A DNA stretch of 64,000 nt from Stereum hirsutum FP-91666 SS1 (GCF_000264905.1 NW_006763145.1:652512-716511), one strand, 5' to 3'. Shown: positions 24,026 to 36,849, counted from the stretch's first letter. The notes: generated by a model not told the origin, from the sequence alone. Numbers and translations: made by a program.

Positions 24026-24950
24026 ATGGCCCATACACATCACCCGCACTCTGAGTCTGACCCTCACCAGGACCAACATCACCGCCATGAAAACCTCTCT
24101 GACGCTAACACCGCTTATTTTGATGCCGTGGCTCATAACTACGACGCTTTGCCGGCGGCTAGAAAGCTAGCAAAACGTCTGGCGGAGGCGATGTTGCGGG
24201 TTTATCAATTTGATGAAGAAAAAACAGAAGTGATGGACTTTGCTTGTGGCACCGGTACTTGTCTTGCGCCTGTCCTGCAGAGCACTGTCAGATCATATTT
24301 TGACTCGCAATTAGAGAGCGCAAAATAAAGGATCAACGGCTCTGCTTTGCCTCTCGGAATTGACTGACATATACCGTGTTCCCCGTAGGGCTCATATCGC
24401 GGCAGCTTGCACCGGAAGCAAAGACATTGGTCGGTGTCGACATAAGTCAAGGCATGGTGGATGAGTACAACCACCGTGTGATGAACCAGGGTATCTCTAC
24501 CGAGGAGATGCGTGCCGTATGCGTCGAACTGAAGGGCGAGGACGGTGAGCTTGACGGAGCCCGGTTCGATGTCATCGTCGTAGGTATCATTCGGGACCAT
24601 ATTCTCGCGCCACAATGCTGATCAATTTGTTTTTCCAGTGTGCGTTGGCGTACCACCACTTCAGTTCAATCCTGCAAGTGTCAAGTATACTTGCGCACTT
24701 CCTAAAACCAGGCGGATGCTTGTTGGTGGCGGATATAATGAAAGGAGATGAGTGGCAGGAGGTCATTCCACAAGAGTTTCACCACGTCGTCGCGCACACC
24801 GGTGGACTCAGCGAATCCGAGATGCGAGAGGCATTTGAAGGTGCAGGGCTCCAGTCGTTCAGTTTCGAAAGAGCAACGACAGCGATGAAACACGGAAAAC
24901 ACGTCGATTTCTTTATTGCAAAGGGTACGAAACCAGATGGGCAGCAATGA
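24026..24950 (+). CDS. Class I SAM-dependent methyltransferase
   Basis: 243 residues from three exons (24026-24254, 24389-24579, 24639-24950). It starts with a His-rich leader (MAHTHHPHSESDPHQDQHHRH). The Rossmann-type SAM domain has motif I VMDFACGTGLIS split by the first intron, an acidic residue at the end of beta-2 (LVGVDIS), FDVIVCALAYHHF and FLKPGGCLLVADIMKGDEW. The C-terminus is typical of small fungal UbiE/Coq5-like stand-alone methyltransferases. The substrate cannot be read from sequence. Its 5' end has been copied into the rearranged locus at 36.3 kb. Confidence 0.85.
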
Positions 24951-25049
24951 TCAAAACAATGTAAACAATAATGTAGGATAGATAGGGTCATATATGTACA
25001 CGAGTATTCAACAGCCCGGAAGAATGAGGAAGGATGATACACAATTCGG

Positions 25050-28000
25050 TCACTTCAGCGAGAGAGAACCACCAAATCTCTTTCGGACGGCATGATCTAG
25101 AATATCCTTCACCTGGCGGTACGCCGACCACCACGCTCTACCATTCATCTCCTCCACACTCAATTCATCCGGATATCCATACAGATCCTCGTCTTCGTCG
25201 ACCTCAACATTCTCTGAGGCAGCCCACCGTCGCCTCACTTGCACCGCCCACCACCTCATCACATCCACAGCTCTCTCTAACCCTGTAGCGCCCCCGCTCT
25301 CAACGCATCTCAACAAGAACTTCGCGATATTATCCACATCCCTGTTATGTGGCGCGTAGTCCTCAAACTCCCTCACCCAGTCCCCTACCAACGCCTGTAC
25401 GTCTTCAGCCTCCCACACCCGCGCCTTGCCATCTCCACCTTCGTCTGCGGCACTCCTCTGCGTCATCAACATCGGATGCTCATCGAACTTGGCCTTCGGG
25501 GGCGGCCTCCTCGGCGGATGCGTCGTCGGCGACCTCCAAATCTTCGGCACCACCTTCTGCGCCTTTAACGGCTTAACAGGTTTCACAGGCCTCAACAAAC
25601 CGTTCTTCAGTGCCCTCGCATTCGCTAGTTCCTCTCTCTGTATATCGATGGGCAGAGAGGCAAAGACATCTGGGTCGAAGCCTAACTGCTTGAGTTCCTC
25701 GGGTTTGACACGTACTCCGGATGGCCCTGCGCGCGGTACTGTCGGGATACCGAAGAGTCGGCTCTTAGTGGGAGAAAGGATGGGTTTGGTCGTCCCTGGC
25801 GCACGAGGGGCGAGCTGACGAGTGATACGACTGAGGTTTGCGACGGTGGCGCTGGTGCTGACGGGTTTGTTGAACGGGCCTGCATCGAAATGGGGCTCTG
25901 GATCGGTGATTAAGGGAGAGATGGAACGTCGCTTATATTCGGCCTCGAGCTCTCCCCTGATTTGAGTGGGCAGAGCATCGAAGACGGACATGTCGACCTG
26001 GGAGAAAGAGGGCAGATCTGGCTCTGGAGGACGACTGAGATTCGATTTATCTTCCTCGGCGGGTTGTGGCTGCGACGAGGCTGGCTGAATCGTGATGTCA
26101 GGGACATCATCCTCTATGTCTTCTGCGTTCTGCACTGGAGGAACCTCCTTAGGTCTGAAAGGAAGACGAGCTTGACCTGGTTCAGGCGCTGCTGTGGCGT
26201 TATTGGGTTCAAGTTTCTGAATCTGTATACCGAGACCCCGGAGTTCGTGTGGCGGAATATTGAACGATTTGAGCAGTTTCCATGCTTGAGCGCCGATCAC
26301 CTCGTCGTTCGATGTAGCTCGACCATTTGCGCCAGCGAGAGGGGACTGTTTGTTGAACGTCAGGCACATGCCATGGCCCATGAACTAGACGAAATTAGAT
26401 ACAATCAGATGGCTAACGAAGATCGAATGTGGAGAACATACCTTGGGAGGCTCAACTGGAGCAGAGGGATCACGTTTCATGACTTTCATCGTAATAGATT
26501 TCCCTTTGACTCCTGCATTATCCAACCTTCTCTTGACCTCCTCAGCCATCTGGTACACGAATGCCTCTGCCTGTTCTTGGCTTTCGAACCGTATCCCGTA
26601 CTGCACGTGATAAGCACAGCGTCAGTTCCGGCACTCCAAATATTACAAACAACGCGAACGGACTGACGTTGATCTCACACGAAACGCTCTTCCTCGGCTT
26701 GTCGCTCTCCAGCTTCCTATCATCAACTCCCCTAATCGCCTTATAGAGCCTCTCTCCCGTCCCCTCGCCTAACGCATCACATAGCAAGGCCTTGCTTCTC
26801 TTCGCCAGCTCGCCCAAGTTCGTCGCTCCGAGCTTCTCCTGAGCCTTATCTTTCGTCGACCAACCGAATCCATGTAAGTCCTGGATGTCCAGGGTGGAGA
26901 GGAGGTCCAGGATGGCTTCGGGGAGGAGATGGTATGAGCCTGCTGGTTTGGCTCGGCGGGTGGCGAGACGCGCCATCATGATGTTGTGAGAGATGCCTAT
27001 ACTGACTGTCGAGTTAAGAACGAAGTGTGAGTGCTATGATCAGGCATTCTGGAACGTTGGGAAGTATACCTTCGCATCGTGTGGCATCCCGAACCTGAGC
27101 ACGAATGACCTCAGCTAATTGCTTAGCAGGATCTGAATGGTCCGAGAGAGGCTCATCGTCCAGTGTGTCCTCTCCGTCCAGAGGTATGACCTTCATTTGT
27201 GATACGGTAGAGGTGACGTCAATAAGGGCTTCGTCAACCGAGACGGCCTGAAGGTCATCAGCATGGGCCATGAGAATAGTGTAGAATTTGAGCGACAGTT
27301 CCTTGTATCTGTGGGAGTGAACGATCAGGTCTGAAGGCTCGCTTGATGCAAAGTACGCAGAGACCATATATACCTCTCGAACTCGTATGGTATTGTTTGA
27401 ATACCCGGACAGAGTTTCCGAGCCTGCTGCAAGCTTTAGCGAAACACTGTCAATTTTCATTGTTCGCGCAGAAAAGAGGATCGAGAGGTAGACGGCCTAC
27501 CTCATCCCATTCTTTATCCCAAACTTCCTCGCCTCATAACTCGCACTGGCGATCTCGCTCGTACTGCCCTGTCCACCCTGTGCACCCTGCGAATGACAAA
27601 CCACGACCGGTTTCCCTTTCATCTCCGGACGGTCCACTAACCCCGCCGACACGAAGAACGCATCGAAATCGCAGTGCATGATCACCCGTTCCTCGTCTTC
27701 GCCCGCCTTACTCTTCGCTTTTCCCTTTCCCTTCAATGTATTCTTCAGTACGAGCTCCGCACCCCTCATGCTCACATCCCGCTGCCTTCCCTCCTTCTTC
27801 TCCCCTACGCCCAAATCTCCTCGGCCGTTTTCTTCCCGACCACCTATCCCAATCCCCACCCCGACCCTCTCCGCCCTCTCCTGCGCCTGCCCCACAAGCT
27901 CCTTCAACTCCGCCTTCCAGCTCGACAAATGATGCAACCTCGAATGCTTATAATACCCGCCTATGAAATCCTTCGAGACGGACGTGTGGGCCGCGCGCCA

Positions 28001-29354
28001 GGCGGGGTCGGACATTGCGCGCGAGGCGGCGGTGTTAGATGCGTGGGCGGCGTAGGAGGGGAGTTTGGAGGCGTGGGTTGGGGTGAGGGGGTCGGTCGAA
28101 TAGGGGATGTGGGGGTCGGTTGGTGGGGAATGTTTATGAGGAGAGCGTGAGTGTGGTGATGTCGGCAAGGTGGGAGTGTGGCGGGTTGGGGAGAGTAGGG
28201 ATAAGGGTTGGGTTTTGGATTTGGAGGGCGTTCGAGGTGACCAATGTTGTTGTGATGGAGGGATAGTCGCCGTTTGACTCACACTTGTGTGATCTGATGT
28301 AGAAGTAGTCCTATGCCGATCGGTTTTCACAGAGCCAGACGAGTCACCAGAATCCCCCCTAAAGCGTGGCACGGGTCCCGCTTTCGAGTACGAACCACTC
28401 CCAGACGGGGCCTGAGACCCACCCGCAAAACCAATCAAAGACTTCTGCGCGGTCACCCGTCCCTGCGAAGCCTCCATCCTCTCTTCGGGCTTATATATGA
28501 AGTCTCCCCAAGGGAGTAAAGTCCCGATTTGCGCGCTACGGACGAGCCATTCAGGTCTTACGACTTTCATGTGCTTGAATTCTTTGATTTTGGCGGGGGT
28601 TAGGGTGCAGGTTATGATATGTGTTCTGTCTTGTGTGTGTGGTGAGGAAGGAAGGGAGGAAGGGAGGAAAAGGAGCGGAGAACTTACACAAGGGATTTAC
28701 GACCCAAATAGGCGTGGTATTCGCCACCATGTTTGATGATCAGTTTTCGCAGGTCTTGTACGGAGGGCTCTGTCCATCCGTTTATCTGTCAATGATATAA
28801 TCAATTCATCGTCAAGTTCGGCTACTGCGAACGAAGGGAAACTCATGACATACATAAATAGCCAAACCCTTAAAAACGTGCCGCCTCCTAATCTCCCGAC
28901 TCGCCTCATCGTCATCTTCATCGTCAAGCTCGACGTTCTGCAATTGCAGCTTCGCTCGCTTCCGCGACATGTATTCGCCAAAATCGCCGAAATGGGAAGC
29001 TCCGTAGGTGTTCGTGTCGTCCATGTATGAAGAGCCATCCCCACTAGTCAAATCTCTAGGGGCACGATGGGAAGTAGGTGGTAAGTCGTCAGGTTGGGAA
29101 GAGTCAGAGAGACGACGTTTCCTAGGCTGCGTGCTGGGTGGAGGAACTTGAGCCTGAATCAAGCCATGAAGAAGTCCAGAGGTCGAAGGATCAGCTTCGT
29201 ACTTGAGATTCACATCTCCAGAGTGTACATGTGGGATGTCGCCGGGCAAGGTAGCAGTGGCTAGTGCTTCGATGAAGGAAGGATCATCAGAGCCGAACAT
29301 GTCAGATGAGTTGGTGGCATTGCTTGGGGGAAGTTCATCGTCATCTTGCGGCAT
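25050..29354 (-). CDS. REV1: DNA repair protein REV1, Y-family translesion polymerase
   Basis: Deoxycytidyl transferase and scaffold of translesion synthesis, acting in the nucleus. Start chosen at 29354 (MPQDDDELPPSNAT). Order of domains: acidic N-terminus; BRCT domain (FKGLAIYINGWTE ... VVRPEWLVRSAQIGTLLPWGDF); Ser-rich linker; palm with HCDFDAFFVSAG and the second catalytic motif SVDEALIDVT; thumb/finger exons; two ubiquitin-binding motifs (FDALPTQIRGELE and FASLPIDIQREEL); and a REV1 C-terminal helical domain (VWEAEDVQALVGDWV ... RFGGSLSLK). Junction NGMSLQQARKLCPGIQTIPYEFER is reconstructed across an intron. Numerous introns; not every boundary was fixed. A decayed inverted partial copy lies at 34040-36303. 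Confidence 0.9.
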
Positions 29355-30514
29355 AGATAGGTACGACACGGACAGCGCGTTACAATAAGCACAAGAACAA
29401 GAGCCTGTAAGGATTCGTGAAGTCCCTCTTGCGAATTGCAGAGGCGTCAATATAGAAAGTCCACGTTCACCAGTAAGTTTGAGATGAAGGTGAGGTAAGT
29501 TGAGTTGAGTAGATAGGAGGATGAACCAAAAGGCACGGAGACGCTGAAACAGAGGCCGGCGGAGGTGAAATTCAAACAGCTTCTGATCCTAACAAGACCA
29601 AACACTGTATGATCGACACCACACCGTCGATCAGCGTGGCGAAGCGCTATGAACAGGGGTTCCGACGTTCCTTCATGGTAAATTCAATGCCCGAAACGAA
29701 ATGGAGGTTAGATATACAACAACGAAAATAAGGGGATCAAATACATCGGGGGAAAGTATAAGTACAATTCCATCTATTCATCCATCCACGAACATCGCCA
29801 CCCGGGCCACTGACACAACCTCTACCAGCCCCCTTCCCCCCGATATGCGCCACTCAACGCGAACGTCAACTTCATAATCTCGCAAACGCTTCCGCTACTA
29901 CACTATACATGCTGAACGAGGAGGAAAATGATCTGGAACGTCCGGATAACCTACACTCGGAGTCAAGAGTAACTGTTGTTAGTATGCAGTCGACTCACGT
30001 CATAAAGCAAGGCTCGGATCACGGGCATAAGAATTATATCAGATTGGCAACCCAGTCTCAGAAGGGAAGGGGAAGATGCATGCGGACTCGCCACCAGTAT
30101 CCAAAGCGGGTATGTGCTGATTCTTTTGTCCGGTGGTGAGGTGTTGTTTGACCGAAGTGTACTCTACCCGCTGGATTCGATTGTTGTTGCTATAATTATG
30201 CTTTATATATTTATCTACCTCTGTCGTTGGACTCTCACGCATGGGTAAATACTAAGGTCATGCTACCGAACACACAAATGCAATTATTCGGAGGTGAGAC
30301 GAGATATCGACAAACGTAGAAGGCATGGCAGAGGCAGCAGGCAAATAGAATAGGAACTGGATAGCATGTCGAACGAAAGTGAAGGGAATCGGGGCAGGCA
30401 AGAATAGCAGACAGATTTGACATCGAGCAGTAAGTAGGGCAAAGGGAAAGGGGGGGACAGAATATACTAAGATGCTTAGACAGGGACAAGAGACATTCAC
30501 CGCTGTCCATGTAC
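29355..30514. other. Intergenic region with 3'-flank relic of DUF6699
   Basis: Contains the REV1 promoter and, from about 29562, sequence matching the downstream flank of the DUF6699 gene (36441-36680) in the same orientation. Beyond about 29900 nothing was recognised up to the 3' end of the NTPase gene. Confidence 0.55.
29562..29770. repeat. Direct repeat, left copy (DUF6699 downstream flank)
   Basis: Similar over about 200 bp to 36441-36680 in the same orientation: shared blocks include CTTCTGATCCT, ACAAGACCAAACA, AAATACATCGGGGGAAAG and ACAATTCCATC. Weaker similarity continues to about 29890, where GTCAACTTCA corresponds to the last codons of DUF6699. Confidence 0.7.
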
Positions 30515-33500
30515 TTACATGGGACTATCTGCTTCGACGTGTTGACTGATGAGGAAAGTTTCTTCGTCGTTGTCGTTGTCGTAAGCAGCCGCAGGATCCT
30601 TCGGATTGAGCACGTCCGAATCGACCCAGGAGTAGCTGTTCGAACCGAGCGCGAAAACAGGCTTTTGTGCCATCACTTTGGGAATGGTCTCTGGACGTGG
30701 ATGCTCGTATAGAAAGTCGTTGGTGCGAAGGAGCTGCCTATAGAGCTCCCGGTCAGATTCTCCGATAACTCCGTAGTTCGTGCTAGAGCATCCGGAAACA
30801 TAGATCGCGTAGCGTGGATGGACTACGCCGGGGAGGGGACGAAGCTTCTCGGGCCGGGCGGAGACCTTGAATTTGGAAGGGCTAGCAGGCGGCGCTCTCG
30901 TCTGCGGGTAAGAGGCCGATACCTGAGGGACGCCCTTTCGTCCATCGGCTGTCTTGCTTTTCTGAATCACCTTCTGGGCCGCAGGCTTGGCGTAAGTCGG
31001 GATTGGGCTCTGCACACCGAGATCCATGACGATCGTGATGTATGGGCGATTATCGCCCTGTGGAAACGTGCCCTCGGGCTCGGGATGGAAGAAGCCTAGA
31101 GCTTCAGCATCTATCTCGTAGTTCCCAGCTCTGACGCGTCGTTTGACCTGCCAGAAAATGGCGGACATGACCCACGAGCTGAGCTTCGCGTCCCAAAGCA
31201 GAATGGGAGTGATGAAGTCGATGAAGCTTTCGCCGTTCCGGCAAGTGTACGCCATGCCTCGAGCAAAAGCTGCGAACATCGAGTGCGTGTTGAGTATGTG
31301 ATCGTCGGCGGACTTGGCGAAATGTGTGAACCGAATCCATGCGTCGCCGAAGACTTCTTCAAACGTCTTTCCATCGCAATTCGCAGGCTTGCTTTTGAGG
31401 ATCGCTTCAGCACGAGCTGCTGAGAATAACTGTCTTATGAAGTTCACAACGCGGCAACCGAAGCTGAAAAGGAGGGTCTGCTCATTGGTCGCATTCTCCG
31501 CTACGGCGCGGTCGTAGGCCTCGGTGACGAGCATACGAGCGACGACCTCTCCCCGTTCACCTCGGTCCAGAAGGCCGCTTTGCATATGTTCGAGGAGAAT
31601 ATCGAGGAACGCTGTCCTTCTGTTTTGGCGCCAATCATGTAGTTGCTGTGCGGCAGCCTAGAAACTATCATCAATACAGGCTCTACAGGAGATGGCTCTC
31701 CGGGATACAGAGAGATAGATGATGGACGTACCTCCGCTAATATCGGTTCGCTTGAATAACCAGAGCGAAGGTATTGACGATGTGTAGGGACTGAATAGGC
31801 GAGGCGCATGTGGCTTGCGACGAGGCGCGCTTGCGTGTCCATCGCTCGGTTCCCTTCGACATGTGGTTCATACTGCAGGCAGAGTCGTACATCCACCACC
31901 GCCAACCGTCCGAGCTCACTGCACTCCTCAAGTGGTTTCCCATAATTCATCTTGTGGAGTAGCTTACTGCGCACAACACCGAGGAACGAACGGATGGACC
32001 GATCCATATCTGCGTCTTTGATCTGGGAAAAGAAAGACCAGAAGCTGTATGGTTGATGTTGAGATACGATTCCGAGTACGTGACTGATGTTAAAAACTCA
32101 CAAAGGACGACCAAATCGGGACATGAATCGCACGTCTGCGACATCCCGCCGGGTGTAAGTATTCTGCTTGACACGGATATCAGGAGCACAATCGAAGGGA
32201 GTTTCAGTAATGGGGGCTTGATGCGCTCCACTCTCTGTGGCACGAATGGATTTCGTAGCCTCCCGTGGAGGTGCGAAATCAGCGACATGAGAAGTGGTCG
32301 AAAGAAATACAACGAAGAGTGCACAGCGAACATAATCACTCAGAACCGAAAGTAGGAGCGGGTAGAGAGTATCCATACTCCCGAGGCACTTGGTCGAAGT
32401 CAGCGGATGGGCTTCGTCAAAATATAGGAGGACCTTGACGCTCGCTGTCAGGTTGTCGACCACAGAATCGAGGGTGAGAATGAGCTGCGAGATCTCTTGA
32501 ATGGCTGCATTTTTGATCACATCTATCGTGGTCGCCGTGCTTTCCAAAAGAAGAATCTATAATATGAGTGGATGCCTAGGTCAGGAAAGCGAAAATAGGG
32601 AGCGTCGAATAACTTGCCGAAGCCGCCTCGATGACGCGCCCATAGAACCCATCGCGTACAGCTTTGTTCTCTAGGTGCTCCCGCCATATACCTGCCAATT
32701 TCTCTTGAGGGATTTTGGGACCCTGGTAAAGGGCTTCGAGCTCCTCCTTCGCCAATCGAAAGAGACACTGGAGGAAGATATGGTAGCGCTTACGAGCACG
32801 GTCCTTATTGTCTGTAGCAAGCATGTAGTCACGGACGGTAGGATCAGGCAAAGGATACGCCATGGCTAGTGGAAGAAGCGTCTTCGTCAATGAAGGTAAG
32901 CTTTGGTGACGACGGCGAGACTCACTCTCGGACTCCTGGTCAGAACGTAGGTTGAAAGGAAAAGTAAAAACGAGGCGTGCCGTCTCGTCGGCCATCCTAG
33001 ATTTACCGGTCCCAGAGCTCTGCACCATCGCGACAGTATTGCTGTAATCGTCACTGTGCTGGTTTTCCGCCCACTTCTTCCGCTTCATATTATTAACGAG
33101 ATCGTACAAGAAACCGGGATCATCAGTCATATATGGTGTCCTCCATGCGTCGCGGACAGCTAATGAATGGTCAGTAACTGAGTGAGATATAATACTTGGT
33201 TAATGAGACTCACCTCGTTCTTGTTGGTAGATTCGTCCCGGTCGGTGATTAGCTGAATCCTCCGCGGCGAGAAAGAGGAACCGGTGACTTACCAGTAACC
33301 TCCGGGTTTTCCATTGACTTAGAGACCTGAGGCCCAACGTACGGTCGTTTGAAGAAGGCTGATGGACAAGACATCAGAATACAAGAATAGTGTAGTCTCG
33401 ACAAGATAGTATGCGTACCGGCGTTTCGAATGGTTTGGAATTTCCCATCTTTGAAGGCATCCAATAATGCCTCACTGATGTGAGGGCGGACATATATCGC

Positions 33501-33848
33501 CTTTTCAAGGAATGCTACTCGTTCTTCGGGGCCTGCGTTCGGGTTGACAGCCCAATCTGGGTGCGCGTGTAATTTGGTTTGATCGTGGTTCTTTCGGACG
33601 GCGTGAAGGATGTCAGCAGCGAGCTGCTGATTTTCGAGGGACGTGTCAACAGTATCCAAATCCCACTCCATCTCCTCAAGCAAGTCCATGGTTGCCACGT
33701 CCTTCCTAGCATGGCGGGCGGCAATGCGCGTGTCGTCGGTGGCTTCAGAGATCTGTGAGAGCATGAGATGAGGCCGCTTGGAGCCTGTGGTGTCATCGTC
33801 GTCGCGAGATCGCTTTTGAGCGCGCTGAGAGGCGGGTGAAGAAGACAT
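30515..33848 (-). CDS. Large P-loop NTPase-like protein of an Agaricomycete-expanded family
   Basis: Multi-exon protein of roughly 900 residues. The start is the ATG at 33848 (MSSSPASQRAQKRSRDDDD). The N-terminal part ends in a conserved FFKRPYVGPQVSKSMENPEV block. After three introns comes a Walker A-like loop (VAMVQSSGTGKSRM), then a Walker B-like LLYFDEAHPL, and a long C-terminal region with GMAYTCRNGESFIDFITPILL and RYAIYVSGCSSTNYGVI. I recognise the general type as a lineage-expanded fungal P-loop family but cannot name it or its role. Not all splice sites were fixed. It sits between REV1 and the inverted REV1 copy, inside an interval bounded by direct repeats. Confidence 0.7.
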
Positions 33849-34039
33849 TGTTTGCAGATGATGGAGGAAGGAAGGAAGGAAGATTATCGTGATCACAAAC
33901 CCTCGATGTTGAGTTTGGTCGGCAATATCCGGGCTGTGTGAACTCCATTGTTTGCACCCCGGGGTCTGCCGTCAGCTCATATGGCAATTTATGAGCACGC
34001 TCTGACAAGGTGTCAAGCTTGTGTTCCGGGCCCTCTGTC

Positions 34040-36303
34040 TTGACGCCTATATACTCGGCGAAGGGAACTATGCAAACGCTTACAGGGTCTTGTTCTTGTG
34101 CTTATTACAACACGGTGTTCGCGTCGCATCTATGCCAAATGATGACGATGAACTTCCACCAAGCAATGCCACCAACTCCTAGGCTGACATTAGTCTCGAA
34201 ATCCAGACTCAAAGATCGAGGAAGACAATCGTTCCTCTTCACTATAGAGGCTGACATATTCGGCTCTGACGATCCTTCTTTCATGGAGGCACCAGCCTCT
34301 GCTGTCTTGCCTGGCGATATTCTACATGTAGACTCTGGAGGTGTGAACCTCAAGGACGGAGTTGAAGCTGATTCCTCGACCTCTGGTGAACTCTGTCATG
34401 GCTTGACTCAGGCTCCACCACCTAGCACGCAGCCTAGGAAACGTTGTCTCTCGGACTCTTCACAACGTGATGACATCGACACAACACACGATTCTCATCA
34501 TACGAACAAAGCCCTGACTAGCGGCAATGTCTCTTCGTCTTCGTATATGGACCGTTTGGACGACACGAACACCCACGGAGCTGCCTCCTTCAGCGGCGAA
34601 TACATGTCTCGGAAACGAGTGAAACTGGAATTGCAGAACGTCGAGCCTGACGATGAAGCTGCTGACGAAAATGAGGAGGACAAACTCGAGATTATGAGGC
34701 GGCTGGTTTTTAAGGGCTTGGCTATACTTATATGTATGTTATGGGTTTCTTCGTTCTCGCAGCAGCCGAGCTTGACCATGAATTGATTGTATGTTAATAG
34801 ATAAACGGATGGACAGAGGCCCTCCGTCCAAGACTTGCGCAAACTGATCATCAAGCAGGGGAAGAATACCACGCCTGCCTATATCGTAAATCCCTCGTGT
34901 AAGTCCTCCTCCCTCCCTCCGTTCCCTTTCTTCTCTACTGAATCAACTCCCACACAAGACAGAACGCCCATGAAAGTCGTAAGACCAGAATGGCTTGTCC
35001 AAAGCGCACAAGTCGGGGCTTTACTCCCTTGGAGAGACTTCATATATAAGCCGGAGGAGATGATGGAGGCTTCGTGGGGACCTGCGAACGCGCTGAAGTC
35101 TTTATTTGGATTTGCGGGTGGATCTCAAGCGATGTCTGCGTCCGGATCACGAAGCATTTCGGGGTTTATGGTACCACGACTGAGGGGGATTTCTGGTGAT
35201 TCGTCTTCGTCTAGGTCTCAGAAAACGGATTGGCATAAGACACCACCCAAGACTTCTACCTCTACATCAGAGCACACGGGTGTGAGTGGACAGATTATTA
35301 TTCCTCCCTCGCAAGAGCAACGGTCACCTCCTCGAACGCCTTCCAAAGCAAAACCGAAACCCCTATCATCGTCGCTACTCTCTTCAACGCGCCACACTCA
35401 CACATCTCTAACATCGCCACATTTACGCTCCCTTCATAAACATTCCCCACCACCCGACTCCCACAATTCCCACTCACCCGGCCCCCTCACCCCAACTCAC
35501 GCTTCTAAGCTCCTCTCCTACGCCGCCCACGCATCCAACACCGCCGCCTCGCGCGCAATGGCCGAACCCGCATGGCGTGCGGCCCACACGTCCGTCTTGA
35601 AGGTTTTATGGACGAGCATTATAAGCATTTGAGGCTGCATCATTTGTCGAGCTAGAAGGCGGAGTCGAAGGAGCTTGTGGGGAAGGTGCAGGGGAGGGTG
35701 GAGAGGGGTGTGGGGATTGAGATTGGTGGTGGTGGTGGGGAAGAAAGCGGCCGAGGAGACCTTGGCGAAGGGGAGAGGAAGGAGGGGAGGCAGGGGAATG
35801 TGAGTATGAGGGGTGCGGAGCTCGTATCGAGGAATTTATCGAAACGAAAGGGCAAATCGAAAAGTAAGACGGGCGAAGACGAAGTGAGAGTGATCAGGCA
35901 CTGCGATTTCGACGCCCATTCCGTGTCGGCGGGGTTGGTGGACCGTCCGGAGATGAAGGGGAAGTCGGTCGCGGTTTGTCATTCACAGGAAGGACAGGGC
36001 GGGCAGAGCAGTACGAACGAGATAGCGACTGCGAGTCATGAGGCGAGGAAGTCTGGGATAAAGAATGGGATGAGGTAGGTCGTTTCTCTCACCGTTGTCG
36101 GTGCGTACAATGAAAGCTGACGGGTTTTCACTAAAGCTCACAGCAAGCTCGGAACTCTGCCCGTCTATCCAAACAATACCTTACGAGTTCGAGAGGTATA
36201 GCTAGTCTCTGCGCACTCTGCATCTGGGAAGGCTTGATAACTGATCGTTCACTAGATCTAAAGAACTGTCGCTCGAGCTCTACACTATCCTCATGGCACA
36301 CGC
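34040..36303 (+). pseudogene. Inverted partial copy of REV1, decayed
   Basis: Matches REV1 from its promoter through the BRCT domain, linker and first palm exons, ending right after the codons for YTILMAHA. Breaks seen: a stop 14 codons after the expected start, next to a 67-bp insertion; a shortened BRCT exon region missing the THIITCTLTP segment; a frameshift at about 35600 (SVLKVLWTS); the catalytic FDAFF changed to FDAHS; and a one-base loss in the LQQARKLC exon. All polymerase sequence after SKELSLELYTILMAHA is absent, including SVDEA. It cannot make REV1. High residual similarity implies a fairly recent duplication. Confidence 0.85.
34181..34257. repeat. 67-bp insertion bounded by 10-bp direct repeats
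   Basis: AGGCTGACAT occurs at 34181-34190 and 34248-34257 on either side of sequence absent from the intact REV1 gene, where the equivalent site reads ...AACTCATCTGACATG. This fits a small insertion with target-like duplication, or a slippage duplication followed by divergence. Confidence 0.55.
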
Positions 36304-36440
36304 TCAGAGTGGTGATGATGTATATGGGCCATAACCTGGAGATGATAGCGTGCGGATAGAACTTGGATAGGAATTTTTGTCCAGATTTTGTGAAGCAGAA
36401 CCAGGAGACTCTTGTTGACAAGTTCAGCGTGAATGCCGAC
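36303..36440 (-). pseudogene. Relic of methyltransferase 5' end
   Basis: On the minus strand this matches 23915-24060: the first codons (MAHIHHHHSE versus MAHTHHPHSE) and about 110 bp of 5' flank. It abuts the REV1 copy in the same relative arrangement as the original locus read on the opposite strand, with about 3.2 kb missing (equivalent to 24065-27270). Confidence 0.75.
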
Positions 36441-36680
36441 GGAATTGAAATTCAGACGGCTTCTGATCCTCACAAGACCAAACATGATCGACACGCCACA
36501 CCGTCGCCCATAGTGTGGCGAAGCGTCGAACAGGCGCTCACTGGCAAGGTTTTTGACGATCCTTCATGGCAATGAACAGAGTGAAACGAGATAGAACGCA
36601 AGGGTAGATATACAGCGACGACAACAACAATCGGGGGATGAAATACATCGGGGGAAAGCATACAACAATTCCATCCATCC
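36441..36680. repeat. Direct repeat, right copy (DUF6699 downstream flank)
   Basis: Partner of 29562-29770 in the same orientation. It lies immediately downstream of the intact DUF6699 gene and so is likely the original copy. Confidence 0.65.
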
Positions 36681-36849
36681 GTCCACCACGACCACCAATT
36701 CTACGACACCCACGACTCTGCGACAACCACGACTCTACGACACCAAGCACTAGACTGTGAGCGAGCCTCTACAGTCTGGGGGGCTTCACGACACAGCAAA
36801 TACACAAACGCACACTCCCTCCCACCCTCCTCCCTCCTGGCACGCACGC

